A stretch of 64,000 bases of DNA from Armatimonadota bacterium (GCA_026003175.1 BPGT01000001.1:658839-722838), one strand, 5' to 3'; positions 53,521 to 63,429 are shown, numbered from the stretch's first letter. Notes: generated by a model not told the origin, from the sequence alone. A program made the numbers and translations.

Positions 53521-54889
53521 ACAACGGTGTGAGATCTGCGGACACATCGCCGTGCAGTGGCGGGTGCACGCCGATGGTCGTACCCGTCTACTGTGCGCAG
53601 AGTGCACCCGTCGATACCTTGTGCGGCTTGTACCAGAGGAGGCTGCGTCCTGCTCTGCATTGCTTCAGCAGATGGCGATGCCGGCACCAGCGGAAGGCAT
53701 GACTGCCTGTCCTCGCTGTGGCACGGAAGTTACTGTGCTCACTCATCATGGGGTGGGGGGTTGTGCCGACTGTTACCGTTCTCTTTCGCAGGCAGTTGAT
53801 AGGTGGCTGCAGCGATGGTCGCTGCCGGCTCATCATGGGGGCGAACCGTTACCGAAAACAGTTGCTTACCCGATGACGCCCCCCCCCTCCGTCCAGCCCG
53901 AAGCCTGCTGGCTCCACGCTCTGCAGCCGTCACAGGCGATTATCAGTAGCCGTGCCCGATACGCACGGAACTTCGTGTGGGCGCGTTTCCCCTGGCGCGC
54001 CGACAGTGCGGAACTGGAACGGGTACGCGCTCACGTAGAGCATGTGGCGCGACACAGCTCCTGGCGGTTTCATGTGCTACCCACGCACCGCATGAAACCT
54101 TCCGAGCGGCAGCGGTGGATAGACCTGCGCCTTGCAAGCCCCCACCTACGCGATAACACCCTCTATGGCTCGCTGATAGTGGACGAGGCACGTACCGTCA
54201 GCGTATTAGTGAACGAGGAAGACCATCTACGGGTACAGGCTATCCTGCCCGGACTGCAAGTACGTGAGAGTATCACCCTGGCTCGCGCCGCTCTGGAGGC
54301 ACTGGCACTGCACGAGGAGCTGGCTTTCTCCGACAATTACGGATGGTTGACTGCATCTGCTCTCAATATCGGGTGGGGGCTGCGTGTATCGGTGATGATG
54401 TATACGCCTGCTCTGCAATGGGCAGGGCAGCTACAGACCATTTGGGAAGCTGCTATGGAACTGGGAGGCACTGTTCGCGGTCTGTACGGCGAGGGTACCC
54501 CTGCCGGTGCGCTCTTTCAGGTGTCCAATATGCACAGCATCGGCATAGATGAAGCCACTATCGCCGCGCAGGTAGCGGGAACCGCGCAGTTCATCGCACA
54601 GGCGGAGCAACGTGCGCGGGAGCAATTGTTGCGAGAACAAGCGCAACAGTTGCACGAAGAGGCAGAACGGGTGTATCATAATCTTGGAAAGGAACGCACC
54701 TTGAGAGCCGCAGACGCCTTGCAGATGCTCTCGGTAGTCAGCCTTGCTGCGATGGCAGGCTGGGGGCGATTGGATGCTGGGCACTGGAGGGAAATGCTGA
54801 TGGCAGTGCGCTGGGAAGCCCAGCACGATGACGCCGAATGGCGTGCCATCAGGATGCGAACGCTGGTGCGGCAAGTGCGCAACGGATAG
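53504..54889 (+). CDS. mcsB: McsA-McsB fusion: protein arginine kinase with zinc-finger activator
   Basis: Residues 1-115 carry four CxxC pairs (C9/C12, C31/C34, C69/C72, C87/C90), the layout of the separate activator McsA. Residues 140-400 match the McsB arginine kinase: SSRARYARN (148-156), NEEDHLR (237-243), and RGLYGEGT (325-332) followed by FQVSN. The conserved active-site cysteine loop LTSCPTNVGTG is here LTASALNIGWG, so Cys is replaced by S285, and the C-terminal RDxxRA phosphoarginine pocket is incomplete. McsB marks proteins for ClpC-ClpP. clpC begins 151 bases later. No ctsR is visible. A GTG start is used; activity must be regarded as uncertain. Confidence 0.85.
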   Translation: MAHLSEQRCEICGHIAVQWRVHADGRTRLLCAECTRRYLVRLVPEEAASCSALLQQMAMPAPAEGMTACPRCGTEVTVLTHHGVGGCADCYRSLSQAVDRWLQRWSLPAHHGGEPLPKTVAYPMTPPPSVQPEACWLHALQPSQAIISSRARYARNFVWARFPWRADSAELERVRAHVEHVARHSSWRFHVLPTHRMKPSERQRWIDLRLASPHLRDNTLYGSLIVDEARTVSVLVNEEDHLRVQAILPGLQVRESITLARAALEALALHEELAFSDNYGWLTASALNIGWGLRVSVMMYTPALQWAGQLQTIWEAAMELGGTVRGLYGEGTPAGALFQVSNMHSIGIDEATIAAQVAGTAQFIAQAEQRAREQLLREQAQQLHEEAERVYHNLGKERTLRAADALQMLSVVSLAAMAGWGRLDAGHWREMLMAVRWEAQHDDAEWRAIRMRTLVRQVRNG

Positions 54890-55040
54890 TTCGCCCTTCG
54901 GCAACGCGCTTGCATCTGCAGGGTCAAAACGGGTAACCTAATAGGCAGTAGAACCTTTTGTGGAGTACGGTCGGCTTTGCAGGCGCTGTCGAAGGGAGGT
55001 ATCATCCGCAAGCACCGCCGCTGCCGATCAAGGAGGTCCC

Positions 55041-57527
55041 ATGTCAGCAATGTGGCAGCGATTCACTGAGCGTGCTCGCCGCGTTATCTTCTACGCCCAG
55101 GAAGAGGCGGGACGTCTGGGTGAGAACTATGTGAGCACCGAGCACCTGTTGCTTGGTCTGGTACGCGAACCAGATAGCGTTGCCGCACGAATCCTGGAGC
55201 GTATGGGCGTAAGCCTCAGTCGTGTGCGCAGTGAAATCGAACGGCAAGTGTCGCGAGGGGAAGGACGGCTCGGTCAGGAAACACAGCTCACCCCCCGCGC
55301 CAAGCGCGTGATTGACCTCGCCTACGATGAGGCACGCCAGCTCAACAACAACTATATCGGTACGGAACACCTGTTGCTGGGCTTAATCCGTGAAGGAGAG
55401 GGGCTTGCAGGCAGGGTTCTGGCAAAACTGGGGGTGGACCTGGAGCGTGCCCGTCGGGAGGTCATGGCGCTGCAGTCCAGCGATACCAGCGCGCCCGCGC
55501 CACGTCAACGCTCGCGCACCCCTACTCTGGACGAGTTCGGCAGAGACCTTACCGAACTGGCTCGCCAGGACAAACTGGACCCTGTCATTGGCAGGCACAC
55601 CGAGATCGAGCGTGTCATCCAGATTCTCTCGCGCCGTACCAAAAACAACCCCGTGCTGATTGGCGAGCCCGGCGTGGGCAAAACCGCCATCGCCGAGGGA
55701 TTGGCACAGCGTATCGTCTCCGGCGACATTCCCGAGGTGCTTAAAGACCGGCGCATCGTGGCGCTGGACCTTGCCGGGCTGGTAGCGGGCACAAAGTATC
55801 GCGGTGAATTCGAGGAGCGCATGAAGCGCGTGCTGGAGGAGGTGCGCAAGGCACAGGGTGAGGTCATCCTCTTCATCGATGAGCTGCACACCGTGGTGGG
55901 TGCAGGCGCGGCGGAAGGCGCTATCGACGCTTCCAACATCATGAAGCCTGCCCTGGCGCGGGGTGAACTGCAGTGCATCGGCGCAACCACTCTGGATGAA
56001 TACCGCAAGTATATCGAGCGCGATGCTGCGCTGGAGCGACGCTTCCAGCCGGTGCAGGTACGCGAGCCGACCGTCGAAGAAGCCATCGAAATCCTGCGTG
56101 GTCTGCGCGAACGCTATGAAGCGCACCACCGCGTCAAGATTGAAGATAACGCCATCATCGCGGCGGTACGCCTCGCAGACCGCTACATCACCGACCGCTA
56201 TCTGCCGGATAAAGCGATAGACCTGATAGACGAGGCGGCATCGCGCGTGCGACTGCAGTACTCGCTGCCTCCACGCGAATTGCGCCAGGTCAAACAGCAG
56301 CTCGCCAGGATAGAGAAAGATCTGGAGATGGCGCACCGGTCTGGCGACTATTCGCGCGTGCAGGAACTTCGCTCGCAACGTACCATGCTGCAAAATCGCG
56401 CCGCCGACCTTGAACAGGAGTGGAACCTGAAGCGACAGGAGATGCGCACGGTGGTTACCGAGGACGAGGTGGCGCATATCGTACAGTCTTGGACAGGCAT
56501 CCCCGTCTCGCGCCTGATGGAAGCCGAAACGGTGAAGCTGCTGAAGATGGAGGAGGAGCTGCACAAGCGAATCATCGGGCAGCACGAGGCAGTGGTGGCG
56601 GTGAGCAAGGCGATACGCCGTGCGCGCTCCGGGTTGAAAGACCCCAAGCGCCCGATAGGAACCTTTATCTTCCTCGGCCCTACTGGTGTAGGCAAAACCG
56701 AGCTGGCGCGCGCGTTAGCCGCCTTCCTGTTTGACAACGAGAACAATCTCATCCGCCTCGATATGTCCGAATACATGGAGCGATTCGCCGTGTCGCGACT
56801 GGTGGGCGCGCCGCCCGGATACGTAGGTTACGAAGAGGGTGGTCAGCTCACCGAGGCGGTGCGCCGACAACCTTACTCGGTGGTGCTGCTGGATGAGATT
56901 GAGAAGGCGCATCCCGAAGTGTTCAACATCCTGCTGCAGATTTTCGAAGACGGTCGCCTGACCGACTCGCAGGGCAGGGTGGTAGACTTTAAGAACACGG
57001 TGATTATCATGACTTCCAACCTCGGCGCGCGCTCCATTCAGGGAGAACCCAGCATGGGCTTCCTGAGCAGCTCCAGACCCAAGGAGGAGACCGAGCGTGA
57101 GTACGAGAGCATGAAGGGGCGCATCATGGAAGAGCTGAAGCGCACCTTCCGCCCCGAGTTCCTCAACCGCATCGACGAGATTGTAGTGTTCCATGCACTT
57201 ACCTTCAACGAAATCCTGCAGATTGTGGACCTGATGGTCGGGCGGGTGGCCCAGCAAGCACGTGCGCAGGGCATCGAACTGGAGGTTACGCAGGAAGTAC
57301 GCGAGATGCTGGCACGCGAGGGCTTCGACCCGCAGTTTGGTGCACGTCCGTTGCGCCGTGCGGTGCAACGGCTCATCGAGGACCCGCTGGCGGAAGAGAT
57401 TCTGCTGGGACGCTTCAGCGAGGGCGATACCGTGCTTGCTTCGCTGGACGAGGACGGCAGACTGGTGTTCCTGAAGAAGGAAACCTCCGAAGCGGAGAAC
57501 CCACCAGAGCCTGCAGGAGTAGGCTAA
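55041..57527 (+). CDS. clpC: ClpC, ATP-dependent Clp protease ATPase subunit
   Basis: The start at 55041 has a perfect AGGAGGT site and gives the standard [41 protein letters not shown]. Two N-domain repeats precede a first AAA+ module ([31 protein letters not shown]) and a linker/M-domain (about 430-480). The second AAA+ module has [15 protein letters not shown] and [14 protein letters not shown]. The 828-residue length is typical of ClpC rather than ClpA. The C-terminal module would bind ClpP, which is not in the window. An intrinsic terminator follows. ClpC with the upstream McsAB is the arginine-phosphorylation degradation pathway known from Bacillus. Confidence 0.95.
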   Translation: MSAMWQRFTERARRVIFYAQEEAGRLGENYVSTEHLLLGLVREPDSVAARILERMGVSLSRVRSEIERQVSRGEGRLGQETQLTPRAKRVIDLAYDEARQLNNNYIGTEHLLLGLIREGEGLAGRVLAKLGVDLERARREVMALQSSDTSAPAPRQRSRTPTLDEFGRDLTELARQDKLDPVIGRHTEIERVIQILSRRTKNNPVLIGEPGVGKTAIAEGLAQRIVSGDIPEVLKDRRIVALDLAGLVAGTKYRGEFEERMKRVLEEVRKAQGEVILFIDELHTVVGAGAAEGAIDASNIMKPALARGELQCIGATTLDEYRKYIERDAALERRFQPVQVREPTVEEAIEILRGLRERYEAHHRVKIEDNAIIAAVRLADRYITDRYLPDKAIDLIDEAASRVRLQYSLPPRELRQVKQQLARIEKDLEMAHRSGDYSRVQELRSQRTMLQNRAADLEQEWNLKRQEMRTVVTEDEVAHIVQSWTGIPVSRLMEAETVKLLKMEEELHKRIIGQHEAVVAVSKAIRRARSGLKDPKRPIGTFIFLGPTGVGKTELARALAAFLFDNENNLIRLDMSEYMERFAVSRLVGAPPGYVGYEEGGQLTEAVRRQPYSVVLLDEIEKAHPEVFNILLQIFEDGRLTDSQGRVVDFKNTVIIMTSNLGARSIQGEPSMGFLSSSRPKEETEREYESMKGRIMEELKRTFRPEFLNRIDEIVVFHALTFNEILQIVDLMVGRVAQQARAQGIELEVTQEVREMLAREGFDPQFGARPLRRAVQRLIEDPLAEEILLGRFSEGDTVLASLDEDGRLVFLKKETSEAENPPEPAGVG

Positions 57528-57538
57528 ACCGACGGCGA

Positions 57539-57573
57539 ACATCCCGCCGGTTTTCCGGCGGGATGTTTTGTTT
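57539..57573 (+). terminator. Intrinsic terminator after clpC
   Basis: A perfect 12-bp stem ACATCCCGCCGG (57539-57550) / CCGGCGGGATGT (57555-57566) with a TTTT loop runs into TTTTGTTT. It starts 12 bases after the clpC stop. Confidence 0.9.
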
Positions 57574-57605
57574 GCAAGCGTTTTAGCGAGTGAAGCCACC
57601 AAACC

Positions 57606-57635
57606 TTGACCTTTCGCTCTCTGGTTTGATACAAT
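57606..57635 (+). promoter_or_regulatory. Promoter of the PilT gene cluster
   Basis: TTGACC (57606-57611) and TACAAT (57630-57635) are 18 bases apart, just past the clpC terminator. It would drive the membrane protein gene and the three PilT-family genes. Confidence 0.6.
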
Positions 57636-57745
57636 CACTGTGTGTCTTGGGCAGGTATCATCACAAACGCTGTGCGGGAATCGTCATGAGCGGTTGCACT
57701 GTTGGAAGAAGCGAATCTCAACAAAGGGGTTATCTCTACACGCCT

Positions 57746-58468
57746 ATGCGTTCGATATTGCTGGTTTTGCTGATTGCTCTCTTGACCGCGTCCGTGGTGG
57801 CACAGCAAGAGGCTCCCCCGCAAGTGACCATCGTGGTTATCTCCACCGGTGCTGGGGAAGACCACCTGACCTTTGCCTATAATGCTGTCGTGCCCGAAAA
57901 GGAGGCGGCGGAACGGTTTGAAAGCCTGTTGCGCTATGGAGGCTGGCAGGGAAGATTGCTAAAAGTGCGCACGGAATCTCCCAAATCTCAAACGGGTACT
58001 CCCCTGCCTGCCATTACTGATGTCATCGGACGTGCCCGCAACGTAGTAGACCGCCAGAGCGGCGGCTTGCCGGTAGAGCCTTTTTTGCGCGCCTTCTCGG
58101 ATCTGGACGCCTTCGAGATATACTTTTTCATACAGGGAGACATGCCCTTTCAGGGCTTGCGTGAATGGAGTACGCGCGACCTGCAAGTGCGGCTCATCCA
58201 CACACCGGGAGTCTACCGCTATCAGGTACGCATTTTGCGACATGCTGCTGATGTGGATTTGAGCGTGCCGTTTCATCAGCCGGTGCCGGAACAGGAGCCT
58301 CAGCAGGTGAAGCGAAAGGAAGCGACGCCGGTGTGGAGAATCGCAGGCTGGGCATTCATTTCGCTGGCGCTGGGAGGACTGGCATATTTAGGAATGCACT
58401 GGGCAGTGCGCCATTCTTCCCGATTACCGGCGTCTGCACAACGTCATGAATCCACAAGAGAGGGATAA
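57746..58468 (+). CDS. Signal-peptide protein with C-terminal membrane segment, unknown
   Basis: I use the ATG at 57746, giving 240 residues and a signal peptide (MRSILLVLLIALLTASVVAQ); an in-frame ATG at 57686 would add a hydrophilic extension. The middle is a compact alpha/beta domain with no recognised signature. Residues about 195-215 (VWRIAGWAFISLALGGLAYLGMHW) form a transmembrane helix with a short basic tail. Its stop is five bases before the first PilT gene, so it is probably an accessory of the pilus system, perhaps a periplasmic component that contacts the motor. No homolog name is claimed. Confidence 0.6.
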   Translation: MRSILLVLLIALLTASVVAQQEAPPQVTIVVISTGAGEDHLTFAYNAVVPEKEAAERFESLLRYGGWQGRLLKVRTESPKSQTGTPLPAITDVIGRARNVVDRQSGGLPVEPFLRAFSDLDAFEIYFFIQGDMPFQGLREWSTRDLQVRLIHTPGVYRYQVRILRHAADVDLSVPFHQPVPEQEPQQVKRKEATPVWRIAGWAFISLALGGLAYLGMHWAVRHSSRLPASAQRHESTREG

Positions 58469-58473
58469 CGCCG

Positions 58474-59532
58474 ATGTTGGAACTGAGCGAGCTACTGCGC
58501 TACGGTGCGTCGGTCAAAGCGTCCGACCTGTTCATCAAAGAAAACACGCCGCCCACCTTGCGGGTGCACGGCAGGATTCAGCCGATGGACCTGCCTCCGC
58601 TTTCGGCGGATGACACGCGCAACCTGGCTTACAGCGTGATGACGCACGAACAAATCGGCCGGTTCGAGCATCGCCATGAGCTGGACCTCGCCTTCACCAT
58701 CGAGGGCATTACCCGCGTGCGTGCCAATATCTACCAGCAACGCGGCAGTATCGCGATGGTGTGCCGCCTCATTCCGCTGGACATCTACACGCTGGAAGAA
58801 CTGAAAATGCCGCCGGCGGTCGCCGAACTCGCTAAACAACGACAGGGACTGGTGTTAGTAACCGGTCCCACCGGTTGCGGAAAATCCACCACTCTGGCGG
58901 CAATGATTGATCTTATCAACAGCACTCGCCGCTGTCACATTGTTACCATCGAAGACCCTATCGAATTCGTGCACCCGGATAAACTCGCCATCGTCAGCCA
59001 GCGCGAGGTGGGCATCGATACTGATAGCTTTAGCGACGCGCTGAAGTACGTGGTGCGCGAGAGCCCGGACGTTATCCTTATCGGCGAGATGCGTGATATC
59101 GAGACCATGCACGTCGCCCTGCAGGCAGCGGAAACCGGGCACCTGGTCTTCTCCACTGTGCATACGCCAAGCGCCGCAGAGACGATGGACCGTATCATCA
59201 ACATGTTCCCACCCCACGACAAGCCACAGATTTGTATGCGCCTTTCTAACTCGCTGCGAGGCATCATCTCGCAGAAACTGGTGCCCCTGAAAGACGGCAG
59301 TGGACGCATCGCCGCGGTGGAAGTAATGATTTCCACCCCCACTATTGCCAAGCTCATCGAGGAAGGGCGCGTAGGGCAAATCTACAGCGCCATCGAGGAA
59401 GGGCAGTTTTGGGGAATGCAGACAATGAACCAGTGCCTGTACAAGTATGTCAAACAGGGGCTGATTACTGAGGAGGATGCACTGGCATACGCAGGTAACC
59501 TGACCGAACTGCGCCAGATGCTGCGACGCTAG
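58474..59532 (+). CDS. PilT/PilU-family twitching motility ATPase, divergent motif
   Basis: The 352-residue hexameric ATPase has Walker A GPTGCGKSTT (131-140), an Asp box EDPIEFVH, and a Walker B with His box GEMRDIETMHVALQAAETGHLVFSTVHT. PilT retraction ATPases carry the AIRNLIRE motif near the C-terminus; here the aligned segment reads TIAKLIEEGR, so the motif is altered, which is also seen in PilU-type paralogs. It follows a membrane protein by five bases and precedes a typical pilT. It may assist or modulate the other two motors rather than drive retraction alone. Confidence 0.88.
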   Translation: MLELSELLRYGASVKASDLFIKENTPPTLRVHGRIQPMDLPPLSADDTRNLAYSVMTHEQIGRFEHRHELDLAFTIEGITRVRANIYQQRGSIAMVCRLIPLDIYTLEELKMPPAVAELAKQRQGLVLVTGPTGCGKSTTLAAMIDLINSTRRCHIVTIEDPIEFVHPDKLAIVSQREVGIDTDSFSDALKYVVRESPDVILIGEMRDIETMHVALQAAETGHLVFSTVHTPSAAETMDRIINMFPPHDKPQICMRLSNSLRGIISQKLVPLKDGSGRIAAVEVMISTPTIAKLIEEGRVGQIYSAIEEGQFWGMQTMNQCLYKYVKQGLITEEDALAYAGNLTELRQMLRR

Positions 59533-59581
59533 CCACTGTTGAACAATCTACAGCCGATTCTGGGAGGGAAAACACGGAAAT

Positions 59582-60658
59582 ATGCACATAGACGACCTGT
59601 TGCGCATGGTGGTACAGCGCGACGCCTCCGATTTGCACCTGCGCGCGGGAGAACCACCTATTTTGCGCATTCACGGCGACCTGAAGCGCACCGACCTGCC
59701 ACGCCTCACTGCCGAGGATGTGAAAAATCTGCTCTACGCCATCCTGAACGAGGAGCGTAAACAACGCTTCGAGCGGGATAAAGAGCTGGACCTCTCGTAC
59801 GAGGTGCCGGGACTGGCGCGATTCCGCGTCAATATGTTCTGGCAACAGCGGTGCGTAGGGGCTGCGCTGCGTCTTATCCCCTTCCGCATCCGCACCATCG
59901 ATGAGCTGTTGATGCCGCCAGCCGTCAAAGATCTCTGTATGCGTCCACGTGGGTTGCTGCTGGTGACCGGTCCAACCGGCTCGGGGAAGTCCACCTCGCT
60001 GGCGGCGATGATTGACCATATCAACACGCATAAGCGATGTCACGTCATGACCATTGAAGACCCAATCGAATATATGCATCACGATAAGCTCTCCATCATC
60101 AACCAGCGCGAGCTGGGAGTAGATACGCATTCCTTCGCCGACGCGCTGCGCCACGTGATGCGCCAGAACCCGGACGTGATTCTGGTGGGCGAGATGCGTG
60201 ACCTGGAAACCATCCACCTCGCCATCACCGCCGCCGAAACGGGGCACCTGGTCATGTCCACCGTGCACACGCAGGATGCTCCACAGACCATCGACCGCAT
60301 CGTGGATGTATTTCCGCCGGAGCAACAACAGCAGATACGGATGCAGCTATCGGTGGTGCTGGTAGGCGTGCTTTCGCAGACACTGCTGCCCAACGCACAG
60401 GGTACTGGGCGCGTGGCGGCGTTCGAGCTGATGGTAGCCACGCCTTCTGTACGCAACCTCATTCGCGAGGGCAAAACACACCAGCTCTACATGGATATCC
60501 AGACTGGTGCAGAGTACGGGATGCAGACTCTGGACAGCTGCTTACTCAACCTGGTGCGCAAGGGGTTGGTAGATTTCGAAGACGCCATCGCCAAATCCTC
60601 GAACCCACGTGATTTTGAACAACGTGCCCAGCGCATGATGGCTGGCGTTCAGGTATAG
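59582..60658 (+). CDS. pilT: PilT, type IV pilus retraction ATPase
   Basis: A canonical 358-residue PilT. The N-terminal PAS-like domain contains ASDLHLRAGEPPILRIHGDL. The catalytic motifs follow: Walker A GPTGSGKST (130-138), EDPIEYMHHDKLSIINQREL (Asp box), VILVGEMRDLETIHLAITAAETGHLVMSTVHT (Walker B and His box), and SVRNLIREGK (AIRNLIRE motif, required for retraction). It should depolymerise pili to drive surface motility. It is 49 bases after the first PilT gene and one base before a TrmH-type gene. Confidence 0.95.
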   Translation: MHIDDLLRMVVQRDASDLHLRAGEPPILRIHGDLKRTDLPRLTAEDVKNLLYAILNEERKQRFERDKELDLSYEVPGLARFRVNMFWQQRCVGAALRLIPFRIRTIDELLMPPAVKDLCMRPRGLLLVTGPTGSGKSTSLAAMIDHINTHKRCHVMTIEDPIEYMHHDKLSIINQRELGVDTHSFADALRHVMRQNPDVILVGEMRDLETIHLAITAAETGHLVMSTVHTQDAPQTIDRIVDVFPPEQQQQIRMQLSVVLVGVLSQTLLPNAQGTGRVAAFELMVATPSVRNLIREGKTHQLYMDIQTGAEYGMQTLDSCLLNLVRKGLVDFEDAIAKSSNPRDFEQRAQRMMAGVQV

Positions 60659-60659
60659 C

Positions 60660-61298
60660 ATGAACGCTGTTGTGCCGGAACACATACGCCGAGAATGGGA
60701 AGCCAGCGGGCGACCGGAGACCGACCCCGGCCTGCGCGAGAAATTGCCGTATCTGCCCCGTCTGCCGCTGGTGATTGTGTGCAGCTATCTGGACAAGGAA
60801 ATCAATCACGGCAACATCCTGCGCATCGCCGAGGCGTTTCGGGTGCAGGAAGTGGTGTTCAGTCGGTGCGACGGACGAGAGAAAAACTACGCAGGCGCGG
60901 TAGGGGCAGAGAAGTGGCAACCGCACCGCTGGGGCTATCCGCTGGAAGAAATCCGCGCCCTGCGGGCGAAAGGCTACAGCATTGTAGCTTTGCACCTGGG
61001 CGAACAGGCTGTCCCACTGGAGCGCATGGAGTGGCGGTTCCCTGTTGCGCTGGTCATCGGCGAAGAGCTGCACGGCGTACCCCCCGACGTGCTGGCGGAA
61101 TGCGAGCAATGTGTGGCAATACCGCTCTATGGTGCAACGACCTCGCTCAATGTGGCGGTAGCTACCGGCATCTGCGTCAATGCCATTACCACCTATTACC
61201 GCCAGCGAGTGAATCCCGATTTTACACCCGCCCGAGCGGTGTCACGAAAACTGTTGTCCATCCCAAACACCGAGCAACTTAAGGGAGATGAACCATGA
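60660..61298 (+). CDS. TrmH/SpoU-family RNA methyltransferase
   Basis: The SPOUT-fold signatures are visible: NHGNILRIAEAF (motif 1, with Asn), LVIGEELHGVPPDVL (motif 2), and IPLYGATTSLNVAVATGICV (motif 3, with the SAM-binding trefoil knot). It would 2'-O-methylate a ribose in tRNA or rRNA; the target is unknown. It lies between two pilT genes and overlaps the next one by four bases (ATGA at 61295-61298), so it is part of the pil transcript, an uncommon context. At 212 residues it has an N-terminal tail beyond the core. Confidence 0.88.
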   Translation: MNAVVPEHIRREWEASGRPETDPGLREKLPYLPRLPLVIVCSYLDKEINHGNILRIAEAFRVQEVVFSRCDGREKNYAGAVGAEKWQPHRWGYPLEEIRALRAKGYSIVALHLGEQAVPLERMEWRFPVALVIGEELHGVPPDVLAECEQCVAIPLYGATTSLNVAVATGICVNAITTYYRQRVNPDFTPARAVSRKLLSIPNTEQLKGDEP

Positions 61299-62425
61299 CG
61301 GTTACCGTAGATGAACTTCTGACCAAAGTGGTGCAACGAGACGGTTCCGACCTGCATCTGAAGGCAAATCAATATCCGATGGTTCGCATTTACGGCGACC
61401 TGTATCCGATGGAGGAGTACGGCAAGCTCAACCCCGAACAGGTGCGCGAGCTCAGCCTCAGTGTCATCTCGCCGGAGCAACGCGCTCGGTTCGAGAGAGA
61501 GCTGGAGCTGGACTTCGCCTACGAGGTAAAGGGGCTATCGCGCTTCCGAGGCAACATCTATCAACAGCGAGGTAACGTGCAGGCGGCGTTCCGCGTCATT
61601 CCCTATCGCATCCAGACGATGGAGGAACTGCACCTGCCGCCCGTGTGCCGATATTTTGCCGAGCGTCCGCGAGGGCTGGTGCTAGTGACCGGTCCTGCCG
61701 GTTCGGGCAAGTCCACCACGCAGGCGGCTATGCTCCACTATATCAATGAAAACTTTCCGGTACATATCGTTACCGTCGAGGACCCAATAGAGTTTGTACA
61801 TGAACCGAAGGTAGCTTTGGTGAACCAGCGCGAGCTAGACACCGATACCCACTCGTTTGCCAACGCGCTTAAGTTCGTGCTGCGCCAGGACCCCGACGTG
61901 ATTCTGGTGGGCGAGATGCGCGACCTGGAGACCATCCACCTCGCCATCACCGCCGCCGAAACCGGACACCTGGTGTTCGGCACGTTGCACACGCCCGATG
62001 CGGTACAAACGGTAGACCGCGTGATCGACGTGTTCCCGCTGCACCAGCAACAGCAAATCCGAATGCAGCTGTCGGTGAATCTGGTGGGGGTGATTTCGCA
62101 GACGCTATGTAAGCGTGCGGACGGCAAGGGGCGCGTGGCGGCGTTCGAGGTGCTGGTGGGAACCTCTGCTGTGCGTAACCTCATTCGCGAAGCCAAGACC
62201 TACCAGCTCACCTCGCTGATACAAACAGGAACCAAGCAGGGCATGATGACTCTGGACCAGTCGCTGGCTTCTCTGGTGAAACGGGGTATCGTCACCTACG
62301 AAGAGGCGCTGGCGAAGGCAAAAGACATCAAAGAATTCAACGCCTTGCTGGGCATGGACCAGCCTCAGTCGCTGCGTCCCTCGGGTGAGCCGAGTATAGC
62401 AGGGGCGCGTGCAATGGGGAGCTGA
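61295..62425 (+). CDS. PilT-family ATPase, third copy
   Basis: This 376-residue protein keeps the PilT layout: SDLHLKANQYPMVRIYGDL, Walker A GPAGSGKSTTQAA (PA instead of PT), EDPIEFVHEPKVALVNQRELDTDTHSF, GEMRDLETIHLAITAAETGHLVFGTLHT, and AVRNLIREAKTYQLTSLIQTG (AIRNLIRE-like, intact). A 35-residue C-terminal extension after LLGMDQPQS is Ser/Gly/Pro rich. The start overlaps the stop of the methyltransferase gene. Two AIRNLIRE-bearing PilTs in the same cluster suggest partial redundancy or hetero-hexamers. Confidence 0.92.
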   Translation: MTVTVDELLTKVVQRDGSDLHLKANQYPMVRIYGDLYPMEEYGKLNPEQVRELSLSVISPEQRARFERELELDFAYEVKGLSRFRGNIYQQRGNVQAAFRVIPYRIQTMEELHLPPVCRYFAERPRGLVLVTGPAGSGKSTTQAAMLHYINENFPVHIVTVEDPIEFVHEPKVALVNQRELDTDTHSFANALKFVLRQDPDVILVGEMRDLETIHLAITAAETGHLVFGTLHTPDAVQTVDRVIDVFPLHQQQQIRMQLSVNLVGVISQTLCKRADGKGRVAAFEVLVGTSAVRNLIREAKTYQLTSLIQTGTKQGMMTLDQSLASLVKRGIVTYEEALAKAKDIKEFNALLGMDQPQSLRPSGEPSIAGARAMGS

Positions 62426-62436
62426 GGAGAGGCGTG

Positions 62437-63429
62437 ATGCGAATGCAACCTCTGGCGAATCCGCCCGGTCGAAGAGTGGCGGTTATCGCGAACCGGTCGC
62501 AGCCGGAATCCGAAAAGCTGGCACGACAATACTGTCGCGACCGGGCAGTGCCGGAGGAGCATCTTATTCTGCTGCAATGCGCCGCCTCCGAGAGCATTGC
62601 CGAGGGCGATTACCTCACCGATATTCAGGCTTCCGTTCGCAAGGCACTGCGCGAGCGCAAACTTACCGAAAAGATAGACTTTCTGCTCGTTGTCAAGGGG
62701 GTGCCGATTAAAACCGCCCAGCGAGGCTTTTCGGTGGACAGCCTGCTGATGTGTATGAACCTGCCGATAGCGCCTCGCAGCCGCAATCCGTACTTTGGCA
62801 AAAAGGAGCCCTTTTCGTCTGTGCGCTATGGCGGATTGTATCTCGTTGCTCGGCTAGATGGTTACACCTTCGCCGATGCCAACGCCCTACTGGAGCTTGC
62901 GCTGAAGGCGCGACGGGCGGACGGCCTGTTCTTGCTGGACATCAGCCCCTCTCACCAGCGCGGTGCGTACGGCGAGGTAAATGAAGCAATGCGCCGCGCT
63001 GCCCGGTTACTGCAGAACAAGAAGATGCGCGTGCTGCTGGACGACACCAAAGAATTTATCGGCAATCAAAAAGGGTTGATGGGCTACTACTCGTGGGGTA
63101 GCAATGACCCGCAGTTTAAGAAAGATCTATACCTGAGCAACACCTTCCTGCCGGGCGCGATAGCCGAAACCGCCGTCTCCACCAGCGCGCGCACGTTTCT
63201 GCCCACCGACAAAGGGCAGTCGCTTATTGCCGACCTGATCAAGGCTGGCGTGACGGGCGTGAAGGGATACGTTTCCGAACCGTACGCCGATGCCCTCTGC
63301 CGCGCCGACATCCTCTTTGACCGCTATACCGACGGCTATACCCTCGCCGAGAGCTTCTGGATGGCGACACCTTATCTGTTCTGGAAGGATATGGTAGTGG
63401 GAGAGCCACTGTGCGCGCCGTATTCTTAA
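62437..63429 (+). CDS. TIGR03790-family protein
   Basis: The protein begins with RVAVIANRSQPESEKLARQYCRDRAVPEEHLILLQC and has the family pattern DYLTDIQASVRKALRERKLTEKIDFLLVVKGVPIKT with RGFSVDSLLMCMN. TIGR03790 proteins are widespread in Planctomycetota, Armatimonadota and relatives; their function is not known. No signal peptide or membrane segment is evident. I use the ATG at 62437; GTG at 62434 and ATG at 62443 are alternatives. It is the last gene of the pil cluster, 11 bases after the third PilT gene. Confidence 0.82.
   Translation: MRMQPLANPPGRRVAVIANRSQPESEKLARQYCRDRAVPEEHLILLQCAASESIAEGDYLTDIQASVRKALRERKLTEKIDFLLVVKGVPIKTAQRGFSVDSLLMCMNLPIAPRSRNPYFGKKEPFSSVRYGGLYLVARLDGYTFADANALLELALKARRADGLFLLDISPSHQRGAYGEVNEAMRRAARLLQNKKMRVLLDDTKEFIGNQKGLMGYYSWGSNDPQFKKDLYLSNTFLPGAIAETAVSTSARTFLPTDKGQSLIADLIKAGVTGVKGYVSEPYADALCRADILFDRYTDGYTLAESFWMATPYLFWKDMVVGEPLCAPYS

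Noticed and set aside
55383-56585. A 400-codon minus-strand frame opposite clpC
   Set aside because: It lies entirely inside the well-supported clpC coding sequence and its predicted protein is an antisense composition artefact with many Leu/His/Gln.
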